In this document: piece after piece, positions 35,226 through 47,485 of the stretch
How positions within the stretch are numbered: the stretch's first letter is position 1
Layout: each line of letters starts with the position of its first letter
From: Diphasiastrum complanatum
Taxonomy: Eukaryota > Streptophyta > Lycopodiopsida > Lycopodiales > Lycopodiaceae
Length of the DNA stretch: 64,000 nucleotides
Assembly (NCBI GenBank): GCA_029204225.1
Contig: CM055113.1
Coordinates: 3,115,194-3,179,193 of the forward strand
Direction: 5' to 3'
Program-made: the position numbers and the translations under genes
Notes under the pieces: model-generated
Told to the model about the DNA's origin: nothing
Seen by the model: only the letters and a program-made list of their open reading frames with translations
Database searches by the model: none

Positions 35226-35493
35226 TTGGTGTGTCTGCCAGGAGCCAAGATTTGAGAAGGGATAAGATTTGTATTTGATGGCCATTTATCATCTCCCATG
35301 AAAAGTACAAATGATGGATTTTATTTATAGGATTTTATTCTACCAAGAATGAAAATGAACTCCAAAACAAATTGGGTGTTAAGATTTCTTTTATGATTGT
35401 GTGATTCTCTCTTTTAATTATTTTGAATGACTTGATATGGGTCTATTGAATGAATTCTATGATTTTGGGGTCTATATTATCTTTTTGATATAA

Positions 35494-38202
35494 TTGAAAT
35501 ATATAGGAGAGGTTTTTACTTATCTTGCAAAAACAAGAACCATGGATGATAGTTTGTTATATGAGCATTTTGGAAACATGGATGTGGAAGCTATACATCC
35601 ACCATCCAATGAAGTAAATGTCATCTATCAACTCATTTCATGGGCATCTAGCATCATAATTGATGATGTGATTGATTTGAGAGAGAAACAATTGTTATAT
35701 AAAGAGCGTCCTATAGCTTCTCAATTCCTTGAGTGTGATGAAAAGAGTTGTATACTCCAAGTTGATGAATATGAAAATTTTCAGAATAATAATCGTGAAA
35801 AGATACTAGATAACCCCCATATTCAAGAAGAATTTGATACAACAAATCATGAACTATACCAATCATTGAGTGTGAGAAGTGGATCCTCAATTAATGATTG
35901 GAAAGATTTTTCTTTTAATAAAGACTATTAGCAAAATCAAGATGAAAAGACTATTGATACCGATGAGGTGCTAATAGAAGATACAAATGATACAAAGACA
36001 AGTGATGATCACTCAATTGATAAAGAAGAGAATTTGAGTTTTGTTGTTGAACTTACACACAATTATTTGGAGGAAATAACCCTTGAGGATAACATGATTA
36101 AAGATGGGATTGAAAACACAGATGATAATCTCCTATATGATAAGGCTCAACCATTACAGGGTGAAAATAAATTTGACGGTTATGAAAGCATAAAAAGAAC
36201 TGGATTTGAAAATCTTCTAATGAATTGTAGTGAGCATAAAGATTTGCTACCTTATAGTAAGGAAAAACAAATGTTATTGTTCACTAAAGAGAGTGAAATG
36301 TTGCAAAGAATATGGTATATGAAATGGAAACCTATTTCCATGAAAAAGAGAGTAACGATTAAAAAATTATTATTACCCAATAATATTGGTTGGGATATGT
36401 TACAGGAGTTCAGAAAATTGTCTAGATATGACATTATTGATATGTATCCTGACAACTTTGATTATGAGAATGAACCATATGGATATGGTTAATGATAAAT
36501 CTCAAGAAAATTATACTTCTAATACACATTTGATAGGTTTTAATATGGATGATGATTCAAACATTAATTATATGAGTGAAGATCTAAGTGAAACAGTTCA
36601 AGCATCATATGAACAATGTGATCAACTAAATTCAAACAATTTTTGTATTGATCGTATCGATGATAATCATCATTGTGATATAGACCTTGATGCAATGAGA
36701 TCCATAGTCAAGATAAAGGATTATATCAATTCTGATGATATCAACTATGGAAGTGTAGTAGATAATTCCCTGATCCAAGAAGAATATACTTTTGAAAAAA
36801 ATGTCAACAAGATCTAAAAGAATATATAGTTGATTATGATCGAGTATTGATAGAGGATGGTTTTGATAGTGATATTAGCATATATGAGAAAATTGATGAA
36901 GAGAATATCATATTATTAAATGATGACATATGTCATGAATGCAAAGAAAAAGAGAGACTTGGAAAGATATTAACTGATAATGAAGTTCTATGTCAAACTA
37001 AATTACATTTGAAAGAAAACAATGAAGAAGAGGATAACCTTTGTGAGGATGATTCCATAGACTTACAAGCGAGAGTTCTTGAAAAAACCATTGCTAAAGT
37101 AATGAATGAAAGGAGACAACCAATAAATATTTTGTATAACACTACTAGGTTGCCTAAGTTAAGGGGTTTGTTGCCAGAATGTAGTGGCACATTGAATGAG
37201 GATGCTGATAGACACATACAAGTGTTTAATACATTTTGCTTTATCAATAGAATATATGATCCTGGCCATGAACTAAGGTTGTTTGTTATGACTTTGAAGG
37301 GAGAAGCTATACATTGGTATCATAATTTACCTTTGGATTCCATTACTACTTTGGAGGAGTTCTACACCCTATTTATTAAGCAGTTTAGACCTCCTTGTGA
37401 TATAGCTGAGCTAGTATCTACATTGTCAACCATGGAACAAAAACCAATGGAAACTATACAACAATATGCTCGTCATTTTAAAGAATTGGTTTTTCAAGTG
37501 AATAAAATGACTAACTTGTCTGAACTCATAAGACTGTCTTTCTTTTTGATAGGATCAAAACGTGATATTCAAATAAATGTTCGCCAATCTATTCCCTTTA
37601 CTTTGGATGAGGTTATATGTAAAGCCAAAGCCATTGAGCTAGTCATTTTAGTCACAGATCAGTGCCAACCTATAGTGATACCATTGGGAGAAAATGATAC
37701 TATAGCAAGATGTCCATCCCACCTTTTAGATAAAGAAAATATGGAATTTGATGGAGTTCATTTCTCAATGATGAATCAACTATTGGATTTTAAAATAAAT
37801 CCACCAGAACAAAATACTAGAATCTTGGATTCTAGATGTAGAAGTAGAAGTGCCAATACGGATATGGATGATATGAAAGAAGTGTTGAAAAAGTGTATGG
37901 ATAACATGGATAGAACTATATCTTCTTTATCTTCGGATGTGAAGCTTCTAAAAAGTCAACATCAATTTTTAAAAAGTGTGAAAATGGAAAATGAATCACT
38001 ATCTCAAAATTGTTTGATGAAAGATAACATGAACAATGATATGATGAACCATTTATATGGGTTTAATGAAGATACAAAACCTTCATTCTATTGTGGAAGA
38101 TGTGAAGGAGCACGGTTAGCTGACAGAGGGAGGCATGGAAAAATAATGTTGAATGTTGATGATGATGACGGTTATCCAGATAACAAGTTTGATCATGGAT
38201 AA
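35494..38202 (+). pseudogene. gypsy-type gag-only polyprotein (unit B)
   Basis: Pieces 35494-35931, 35968-36492, 36386-36817 and 36847-38202, with the same stop and frame changes as 19158-21866. The 451-codon last piece is open. Scattered replacements against unit A include ASSIII for VSSIII and MEQKP for MQQKP. Confidence 0.75.
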
Positions 38203-39302
38203 GTTGATGGTCATAAATTTTCCACCTTACCGTCTTTGATTTCCACTATGAGGTAAGGTGTATTAGTTGTTTTTAATTATTCGTATGTTTTCTAAGAAAA
38301 ACTTTGAAAAACATATATATATATTTTGCAGTTTATAAAGATTGAATGCTTAAGGCATATAAAAGTGATGTTTATTTTGAATTATAGAATTTGTAAGATT
38401 ACAGCTTTTTATAGTAAAAAATAAAAAGAATAAAAAAATAATAATAATAATAAATAAAAAAAATTTGTGAGCACATACACTTTACACATGCATCGTTAAA
38501 GCACGATATGTTTGCATTCATTTGATAATGTTTTGAAAATTGCATTGCATTTCCCTATGCACACTGCATTTATTTGATGATAGGGGTGCAATGTTAACTA
38601 CTTTTTCCAAATGGGCATGTTTGGTTGAATCAGAAGCATCTGGGGGGTCTGAGAGGTAAAATGAAGTTTTTGGGTGGAATAAAACATTACTAGTGGGGTG
38701 GTGAATGTGAAAAATTATTATAGTTTGAATCATCATGGAAATGATCTGACCTTTTGAGAGTATTTGTGAGAACTTTTGAGTGATGAGTGAAAAAAAAATG
38801 AGTGGAGAGAAAATGATGAGTGTTTTCCATATATCTCCAACTAGTTTGAACATAGATTTAAAAATTGGATCTAGATTTTTCTGTGTGAGGAACTAGATAT
38901 ACTTGATCTTTAAGTTTCAATCTTTTAATCCGATCTATAGATGAAGAATGTGAGGATATACGTATATTTGAGAGATTCAATACCTTATGAGACAAAAAGA
39001 GTCTGTAAGGAGAGGATAGGAATTTATTGAGAATGAAAATTGGGGGGGGGGGGGGCGCACTTCTGAGGGTGCGCCCATCTCTAGGTCCAGTGGGCCGTAG
39101 CTCTGGCGGTGGCCGTGGAGGTGTCACCTCTTGCAGCGACCAAGAGGAAGCACTTTGTCTCGTGAGAGGCTTGCATCCTTCTGCTCGTCAAGCAGTCTAA
39201 GAGCAGTCGATGCATGAGGACGCGACGACAATTGGCTAACCTATCACTATTGGCAAGTCTAGCACATGCCCATATGAGTTTCATGTCGATTGATCTTTAA
39301 AT
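38203..39302. other. Tail of gypsy gag unit (unit B)
   Basis: As 21867-22969. The G run near 39043 is about 13 bases. The CACCTTAC/GTAAGGTG inverted repeat is kept. Confidence 0.6.
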
Positions 39303-40546
39303 ATGGGCGATAATAATGGATATTTGGTCATGAGACGAGCTCGTGAATTGACTAAATTATATATTAGCAATTCTCTCAACGATTTGCGCCTACAGCTACG
39401 AGACGAGAAGGATCGTGTCTTAGAGACATTGCATAGGGAATTTCCATGTGACCATCTAGTTAGTAATAAATTGATGAAGACAAAGCTTGGCGATCACATG
39501 TATCACTATCGTGACAAGCTCCGCCAACAATCTTGAAGGCCAAGTAGACCAGGCAAGCCAACCTCGTGTAGCAAAAGTACTTGACCTTCGCTCACGAGTG
39601 AGTTTAGGAAAACCCCCCATAAATATGACAAGCATAAGGAAGTAGCAAGAGTAAAACTGAGCATGAATAGTATCAGTCATCTTGGCTCCAAGGGGAAACA
39701 ATGTTTTAAAGATTATTTTGTGAGTAATTTTTAACCCTAAATATCATTGTTAAGTTCTATTCATTGCTTAAGTCAACTAAGTTATATTCATAGCTTGATT
39801 GCTAACAAGTTTCTTTGATGTGTCTATAGAATGCGACTTGGCTAAAAGAATGGTTTGGTGGTACAAAAAAAAAAACCATTTTTCATTGTAAAGTTTTGGT
39901 AATACATTTCACTTTTTGGGGATCTAGAAGGGAGCTCAATAGATGCTACCCATGAGTTAATGCAACGAAGGCGTCCCTAGTAATGATAGGCCTACCCTCT
40001 TGGAGTATTGAGGCGTAAGTGGTGGACGTACTCTCTCTTTGTTGAACCTTTTTGTGTGCATTTCTACCCAAAAAGGTAGTGTCCTTGACAGTCCATGTTG
40101 TACACCAAACCATGCTTTTAGCCATCTATGGCAGAGTTCCAACTGACGAAGAATATAAACTCTACTACAATCTTAATTTCAAGAACATGAATAGGGAATT
40201 GGAAAGTAGAGAAATCTTTCCAATAGATCAGGTAAACCCTAACTTATGACTTTTAGTTGAAACTACTCTTTTTTTTAAATAGGTTTGCGCAGCATTCCAC
40301 TTTCACAAAATACATATATATCTCATTATGGGTTTTGCATTGCATTCAAATTTCTCAAAGCACTTATGATGGCATGTGTAGATTGATGAAGCGCAAGAGG
40401 AGCAAATTGATCAAGAACTTGCACACGATCATGAGGAGGGGACGGCAACAACAGTGGTGGTAATTGGCGGCAGCGGCAGGGGTGATGATGACGAGGAAGC
40501 TGTAGGCATTCGTAGAGGCGAAGCCTTCATCTCAAATGAAAACTGA
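39303..40546 (+). pseudogene. En/Spm-associated gene (unit C)
   Basis: Same exon layout and stops as 22970-24214. The last intron is 40232-40381 and the last exon 40382-40546. The exon ahead of it is open from 40052 in frame with YGRVPTDEEYKLYY. Confidence 0.45.
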
Positions 40547-40815
40547 AGCTCTAAAAAACTGTAAATATTTTTTTGTAAATAGAATAGATATGCATGCACA
40601 TTGTCATTTAGAATACGTAGCACAAAAAGCTTGAGCAATTTTGATCAATGCTAGTGCTCACCTCTTAAAAAGAGCAATAGAATCCTCTCAAAAAAAAGGG
40701 AGGTTGCATCCGATATTTTCCAACAAAAAAATGGGGTCTCGCGAGTACAAATGAGCACCTGTGGGCCCAAAAATTTAGTTTTAATCCAAAATAAACATCG
40801 GCGCTGTGCGATGTT
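40547..40815. other. 3' flank of En/Spm-like gene
   Basis: AT-rich, no frame. Shared with unit D (63747-64000), which shows that the block missing from A and B is present in at least two units. Confidence 0.6.
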
Positions 40816-41100
40816 CACTAAAAACCCTACAAAAGTTTAGCAACGTTTGTGCGACGCCTACATTAGCGTCACACAAACATCTCTATATTTTTTTTGTTAA
40901 ACACCGTAAATGTCGTCGAGCGCGACGCACAAGTGTCTCCCGACGACACTGTGTATTTTGCACAGAAAACGGACTCGAGAGTGTTTGCTACATTTTGGCA
41001 ACATTTGACTCAATAGTTTGACTCTCACGTAGATACCTATTTGCGATTCTCGCGTATTTCTACAGATTGTGTGACAATGCGAGTAAATACAGAGCAACAT
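40816..41100 (+). mobile_element. CACTA-type terminus with subterminal inverted repeats
   Basis: CACTAAAAACCCTAC at 40816 is followed by a GTTTGTGCGACGC (40845-40857) / GCGTCACACAAAC (40866-40878) hairpin with one mismatch, and more GCGACGC/GACGAC motifs up to about 40965. A CACTA start followed by repeated short GC-rich subterminal motifs is typical of En/Spm (CACTA) transposons. The matching TAGTG end was not identified. Confidence 0.4.
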
Positions 41101-41439
41101 GAATGGATCTAGATTAAGTATGGGATTTCATGAGAGAGGGAATAAATCCAACACCCCTCCTAAATTTGGATCCATGAATGCCTTGATCTTCAAATTTAAT
41201 GATACACAAGCATTGGACAATATTGACTGCTCCATGAAGTAGGACTGTCATGTTAGAATTTGTCAACAAGAAGCAGAAGCACCAAGCTTGATTCTACTTG
41301 AAGCCTTACAAATTGCAATGAGCCACAATATCACACTACAGCTTCATTACACCACCAAGATATTTAAGATTCTATTCAAGCATTTCACAAGAGCTCTACA
41401 TATGATCAACAAGATGCCAATAACCTTTATTCATGTGCC
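41101..41439. other. Non-coding, possible copia leader
   Basis: No usable frame. A short stretch near 41110-41240 loosely resembles a copia 5' region. Nothing certain. Confidence 0.25.
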
Positions 41440-41742
41440 CACACACATTACATAAGAACGATCACAATACTAGCTCATGAAGCAATAGTCTCCTCCTCTC
41501 CTACTATCCCTCCACAATACAAAGAATGAAAAGAGCAATGAAAGGAATGCTCTCTCTATTCCGATAATGAAAATGAATCTTCTCCTAGAGTCACATGGAG
41601 TTCTGCGGTTCTGAGCAATTTAAGTTTCAGTTCCCACAACTTTGGAGAAGCAAATGCATTGCCAAATATTGTCGCATTACATGCAAACGTGTTCTTTGTT
41701 TCTATGTCCTTTCTGTTAAGAGGTGATTGTCTCCATTCATGG
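41440..41742. repeat. Direct repeat, left copy (303 bp)
   Basis: Matches 42153-42447 with a few substitutions and small gaps. Shared blocks include GAGCAATGAAAGGAATGCTC and GAGGTGATTGTCTCCATTC. The two copies flank about 410 bp without a recognisable domain. Confidence 0.8.
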
Positions 41743-42152
41743 GTTTCAACTCAAAGATCATCATCAAGCATGGAAGAAGCACAAGGAATTGGTGGCAAAT
41801 TGGTGGAATGCTCTTCAAAGGAGTTGGCAAGTGATTTTTACCAAAGAAATCTTATCATGGACATGGTGACATTGCTACTATTGAGGATCCCTTGGCTGGT
41901 CTTCACTTCACATGCATACCAAAGGATCCATTCAACAAGTTTCACAAGCTCCTTAGTTGATCCAATACCTTACCAAGCTAGTTTTTGAGGAGGAATTTGG
42001 CAAAATCTAGCTTGTATACTTTGTATTTCTTGTATGAGAGTAAATCTCACACGTGTGGAGTATGTTCCCATGTGTGGAAAATAGTCAAAAGTAATTTAGT
42101 CACTCTTGAGTTAGGGGTACTTGAAGTTTTAGAGGCATCTATCCAACAATTC

Positions 42153-42447
42153 ACACACATTACATAAAAAAGATCACAATACTAGCTCATGTAGCAATAG
42201 TCTCCTCCTCTCCTACTATCCCTCCGCAATACAAAAAATGAAAAGAGCAATGAAAGGAATGCTCTCTCTATTCCGATGAAAATGAATCTTCTCCTGAAGT
42301 CATGTGGAGTTATGAGGCTCTGAGCAATTTCATTGTTTCCACGACTTTGGAGAAGCAAACGCATTGCCAAATATTGTCGAAGTTTTCGAAAATGTGTTCT
42401 TTGTTTCTATGCCCTTTCTGTTTAGAGGTGATTGTCTCCATTCATGG
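42153..42447. repeat. Direct repeat, right copy (295 bp)
   Basis: Second copy, 713 bp downstream of the first. The pair with its short inner part could be a TRIM-like miniature LTR element, but clear TG...CA ends and a primer-binding site were not found. Confidence 0.75.
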
Positions 42448-44614
42448 CTACAACAGATTTTTATATATGGGTAGAGATTTACGGACTTGGACTAGGATGC
42501 TTCGAACATCAAATGCTGCATCTCCTCATTTAGCCTGCACATGCTAGCCTTCACTTGAGGTGAATGCCTCAATTTTTTCTCTTCTAAAGTTGAAATCATT
42601 CTTCTTCTGAAGTTATGTGAAATTTTGAGCAGAAGTTTATGTTATAGCTTCCAATAAAAATTATACCAAGGCCTTGTATGAACTAGATCTAGAACTTCTA
42701 ACTTTCAAACTTTTGTTAAATACCATGAAATGGAAGTCAAATATTGAAACCTACTACTGGAAAAAAAAAATTGTTGTTTATTTTTTAACATTGCAATTGT
42801 TGATTTACTTCCATAGATTGCAAACATTGCTAGCACCACTAAGATGCTTGGACTTTTAGTCGCAATTATTGTCAACTCTGTATACTTATTGCCATGGTCT
42901 CTTTACATGCCAATTGAGATTGTAAATGAATTTTTTCTTTGGTTATGTAGGTACTAACAGGAATGTCGTAGATTGGATTGGTGGAATGCCAAATGTTTGG
43001 TCTCAGAAACTGGCTGTATTTATAAGTGTGGGTGGAGGTTTTTGAGAGCATGATGGGTGAAGTAGAGGGCATAGACGTGACTAAAAAAATTGTAATCATG
43101 TCTCCGAAATAATTTGTGGTGGAGTTGAAAGGCTCTCATGAGAGTCATGAGCTACGATGGACCAACAAATCTATCACGAAGCGGTCTACGACAACAAGCT
43201 CCACATTCATAGTGGACATCAACATGCAATCCGGGCAAGAGATGTAGATACTTGTGAATTCGGATTTGGATTTATATTTTTCCAAAACGATTTGTAAAAG
43301 ATTATGCAAATGCCATCTCAGGCCAATGAAAGCCTATAACAAGCTTTCATTTCCACAACAAAAACTTGTCAACTTATTAGATCCAAAGTTCGCCAGTCTC
43401 CTCACCTTGGATTTGCCCCCGTTTTGATCAACTTTCATTCAAAATTTGCCCCAAGAGAGAGGTGTGTGTGATAGTTCCCCTCCACTTATAAAATCAGCTG
43501 ATCGGACTTAGAGTAGAGTTCTTCGGACAAAAAGCCTTTCCAACACTTTGCTCGATCCAACTTGTTGCCAATCTCTGAAGAGGACCCTAGTATTTTCCCT
43601 TTGCGGAAAAACACAACTGATACTGGATATCACCCATGCTCAGTGAGTTTTCAGTTTCGAAGGTGGCCGTCCCAAAATGAAGACCAACTGCTCCATAGAA
43701 GATCTCCCCTGAAATTGCCCTTTCCAACTTTTCACTTCCTGCTTGCGTCTGGTGGGCGTTGTCGCAAATGAAACCAACCCAAGAAACAGGCTAGCCATCC
43801 ATCCTTTGCAAACATTGAGTCGTTTTATTGCCGTTCACGTGCGAGTACTTGTACTACAAATCCGCCCCACAGATTCTGTAGTCCTCTTTGTTTGATGGTA
43901 TCAGCCTTCAAAAGAAAGGTTCCTTCTCGAGCCATCAGCTCCTTGCATCACAAGCAATCATGCAAACCAGACAAAGCACGAGTACTAAGACTCACCACGA
44001 ATACATACAAGTAAGACACTCAGGCATGTTTACTAACAAGTAACAAAGACAAGGTCCCCCTTTGAGATGGTCCTGCCAACGGACCTTTGCCTGGCCGCGC
44101 CCATACAAATCGATCACAGAAAGTGCCCACATAGGACACCCCGCCAACTATCCGTGCTTTCACCATTAAGCAGCACATTGCCTCAGTCACACCCCACCAC
44201 TTTTTGGTCGATAGCACTTTTTGGTCGATCCGCAGCTATCCCGCACCGGCAGCTAACCACCCGTGCTTTACACCCGAATTCGAGCAGCAACTCTGTATCA
44301 ATGGTTAGCCCGTACAGTTCGAATATGTCGTCCCGCACCCCACAAGGCACAGACCGTGCTTACACCAACCTAATGGCAGCACACTGCCTCATCTGTCCTA
44401 CGCGCAGATAGCGCCAGGCCCGAACCGCGAGAACTGACCGTGCTTACACCTCAAGGGCAGCACCTTGACTCATCAAGTCCCCTGTTCTGCTGCCCACACC
44501 GACCGTGGACGCACCCTTGCTTACACTGTGAGCAGCACCTTGCACAACAGTTGTCTTGATGAACCCCAAACCATGGCCATTTCCATGAGATCCGCATAGC
44601 TAACCGGCCAGTCG
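42448..44614. other. Non-coding block with degenerate tandem motif
   Basis: 42448-43500 shows no gene. From about 44150 to 44545 a degenerate unit of roughly 70-100 bp recurs about five times, each with a GTGCTTACACC-like start and a GCAGCAC...TTG part. This section is GC-richer than the rest of the window. It lies just left of a minus-strand primer-binding site, so it may be the leader of a minus-strand LTR element. Confidence 0.45.
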
Positions 44615-44626
44615 GCTCTGATACCA
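44615..44626 (-). promoter_or_regulatory. Primer-binding site for initiator tRNA-Met
   Basis: The minus strand reads TGGTATCAGAGC, the exact classical primer-binding site of plant LTR elements primed by initiator tRNA-Met. TG at 44629 on the right could be the LTR edge. Confidence 0.65.
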
Positions 44627-44628
44627 CA

Positions 44629-45230
44629 TGTAGTGCAGGCATCCCAAAGGGAGCTAGGAACCACGACTTAGCTTCCTAGCCTTCAACTCTTGCCATCCAA
44701 ATCCACTTGACATACAAGCAGCCAACTCGCCAACAACGATCAGACTTAACCAACTTGAAGTTCCGAAAACCAACATTGAGATCCAACATGGCGCCATGCC
44801 AGATCGGGCGTCCCAATGTGGGTGACTTCCCTCCAAGCAAGCCGCCCGCCATACATCAAACTTAACGAACTCGAAGCTTCGTTACAAACGAGTAACATCC
44901 ATTCCAAGCAAGCGGTCTGACTTACATCAGACTTAACCAACTTAAAGCTTTGTCACGAGCGCTGGAAGCCAACCTGGTGCCATGCTAGACTGGACAGCCA
45001 TAAGAACTTGGCGTCGGCTGGATTCTGGTCACAGTGGCACTTGGAGCGGCACCGGCACCGTTGGCGCCAGGAGCAGCATGGGCGCTGCTAGCACTGGGTA
45101 CATAGCTGGCGCCAGTGGCGCTGGAAGTAAAGCTTGTAAAGGTAGCTTTATAACATCCATGGTAGAGATGAACATCGCACTATTCATAACCCTAGTTTCT
45201 AGGGTAAAATTACATTAGTTCTTTCCAAAT
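44629..45230 (-). repeat. LTR candidate with internal repeats
   Basis: Starts TGTAGTGCAGG next to the primer-binding site; the right end is not defined. It holds three repeats of a CAGACTTAACCAACTT-like motif (44738, 44851, 44926) and a GC-rich GGCGCCAG/GGCGCTGG stretch (about 45020-45125). The latter produces a Gly/Ala/Ser-rich frame that I do not take for a gene. Confidence 0.35.
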
Positions 45231-46200
45231 GTTGGGCAGGTATCTAGGGTCTTGCGTGGTATCAGCCTGGTATTAAAGAGCATACCATTTTGGTTATATA
45301 CTTTTTCAATACCTAGAAAAGGTGCATCTCCTTGTGTATTGGCTTTGAAACTTGGCTAGAGTGGTCTAGGCTCGGGCAATACTAGGGATACACCATAACC
45401 TGATCAAATTTGTCCCCTTTATCCTGTGCCACCGGTGTATCAAATCAGGATATTAAAATTTATTAATATAAGCATTAAATAAGACATTATCGAGATGCAA
45501 TTTTCATTGATTATGGTAGTCTTACACTGTACGCATGCCCATCAATCCTTCCAAAAATGGAGTTTTTGGATGCATTTGCAAACGCTTTTTCGCCTTTCAC
45601 CTTTCAATTGTGGCGTCATCTATCACGTATTGCTACTTGCTATGTTCTCCATTGGCACTCCATCTACTCCATCCTCCATTCGCGCACTCTCCATTCTCCT
45701 TTGCTAGTTCTTGCATTCTTGTTTCTTGCATCTTTTGCGCTCTCCATGTTGTATCTCCATCCTCATTTATGGTCTGTTGGTTCTAGCATTCTGGCATTCT
45801 GGCGCTCTCACTCATCTCCATTCTGACGCTCTCATTTATCTCCATTTGCCATTCTAGCTACTGGTGTCAATGCTGCTGGCTATTGCGCTCATCTTTGCTA
45901 GCTATTACGCTTATCTTTGTTGGATTCCAAAATGATGCAACCTCGGTAATAGGGTCGGAAATCGTCCAGAGTGTTGTAGTGATAGATAGAGATTAACAGA
46001 ACTCTTGACAAGTCAAGACCAGTAAGTCATGACCAAAACTTTTAAAACCCTTTATTCATAAAATCAACAAAGAAAACATAGCTGAAAAGTTTATAGTACT
46101 AATAAAGCACCGTAAAGCAAAACCTATTTTAAAACATCCACTATCACCATCCCACCACACAAAATATGTCAAGGCAATGCTTGATTGAGCAAAGGACATG
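45231..46200. other. Non-coding, pyrimidine-rich simple sequence
   Basis: No gene. 45690-45860 has repeated CATTCT/CTCTCA/CTCCATT words (low complexity), which explains three overlapping hydrophobic frames there. Confidence 0.45.
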
Positions 46201-46551
46201 TTAAAACCGGTGATCACAAGGAAAGACAAGCAAGAGCCTATACGTGGAGACAATAATCACTGCATTAAACTCACTAGACAATGCTATCTTGACATCTCTT
46301 ATGCCACTAAGATCATTTCTTGTAACAAGAATATCGACATATAGAACCATAATAATGACCTTACCATCATTAAATTTGACATACAATGAAGACACATAAG
46401 AGCTTATCACAAATCCAATAGAGTTGAGATAGATATGCAACCTAAAGTACCAAGCTCTAGGTGCTTGCTTGAGTCGATAGAGACTCTTCTTCAAGAGGCA
46501 CACTTTGAAATTGATTGCATCTAGGCTTAACATCCACCCGTGTGGGATCAA
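46201..46551 (-). pseudogene. copia RT palm fragment
   Basis: The minus strand shows KVCLLKKSLYRLKQAPRAWY, then MVLYVDILVTRNDLSGI: the copia RT region from the LKQAPRAWY motif to the catalytic strand. YVDD reads YVDI with one codon lost, so it is inactive. 116 codons. Its own LTRs were not found. Confidence 0.8.
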
Positions 46552-46689
46552 GTTATGTACATAAAATCATGAATCCAAAGCTAGAATTTTGACAATTTTA
46601 ACACTTTGACCTATGAAAAAACGAGCAGCCAACTTCTTTTTAATAATTAATGTCGGTTTTGCATAGTCGGAGACATTAATGCTAGCAAT

Positions 46690-47480
46690 CTTGATGGCAA
46701 AATTTTCCATGTGGAAATTTAAATAGCAAAATATGGTGGTGATGATGGATTCTTGAAATTTGGCTATTGGTCAAGAAGTGAGATAAAGCAATAATGAGAA
46801 TGGATTTACCAAGAAGGTAAATCGATTTTGATAAAAGAGCTTGAAAGGCATTGTGCCTTACCAACACGTTGATAGATGATAACTTAATACCGTACATTAG
46901 TGTTGCCACCTCACCAATTCAAGCATGGAGAACATTGCATTCCATGTTCCAATTTACACCGTCAATACAAATATTGCTCTTGAAGCAAAGGTTTCACACG
47001 ATGAAAATGAGTGAAGTTCAGACCATGATGATATACTTGACAGGATTAAGAAGGTACATGATTAACTATGTAATCCAAGAAATCATTGACCATGTGGATA
47101 TAGAGAGTCTACACTCAATGGATTATTAGCATCTTATGAGAACTTGGTGAACACACTATTGGTGTGGGAAAGTACACTCTCTTTTGATGAAAATTTTGAA
47201 ATTCTCTTACAAGAGAAGTTAAGATTTTACATTTACAATGAAGTCTTTCTCAAAAAGTGGAGGAAACAAGCCAACCACTAACTATATAATAAGGTTAATG
47301 GACAAAGAAATGGAAATGGTTCCCATGTCAGAGGAAAGGTCATTGTCGTGTGTCAAACCGAGTCAAATAGCCATAGTAATGAAACTAGAGCTAGAATCAA
47401 GAGAAACACAATGCATTCATGTTGATATAGCCATAAAACACAAATCACAAATAAAGCTCCATGGAATCATCAATTAGAAT
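46690..47480 (+). pseudogene. copia gag, fuller copy (unit C)
   Basis: Includes the upstream part missing in A and B: a degraded SMWKFK near the start, then CLTNTLIDDNLIPYI, AWRTLHSMFQ and KQRFHTMKMSE (open from 46851 to 47129), then frame breaks. The last part (47238-47477) is open and contains the 93-bp segment absent from A and B. No 5' LTR or primer-binding site was seen before it. Confidence 0.75.
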
Positions 47481-47485
47481 TGAAG

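Larger units (their letters stand above)
23162..39494. repeat. Tandem macro-repeat, unit B (16.3 kb)
   Basis: The shortest unit. It has the 6.4-kb, 93-bp and 356-bp deletions seen in A but no internal duplicate. 23162-35401 is nearly identical to 1-12240, with only a handful of substitutions noticed (for example near 1692/24853, 8735/31896 and 12130/35291). Beyond 35401 it differs more from A. Confidence 0.93.

Noticed and set aside
41659-42547. Several 60-109-codon frames
   Set aside because: They lie in the direct repeats and inner part without recognisable domains or splice support.
44982-45218. Gly/Ser/Ala-rich 78-codon frame
   Set aside because: Low-complexity GGCGCCAG repeats; no homologous pattern.
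45495-45826. Three overlapping hydrophobic frames
   Set aside because: All three frames open over simple pyrimidine-rich repeats, so this is not coding evidence.
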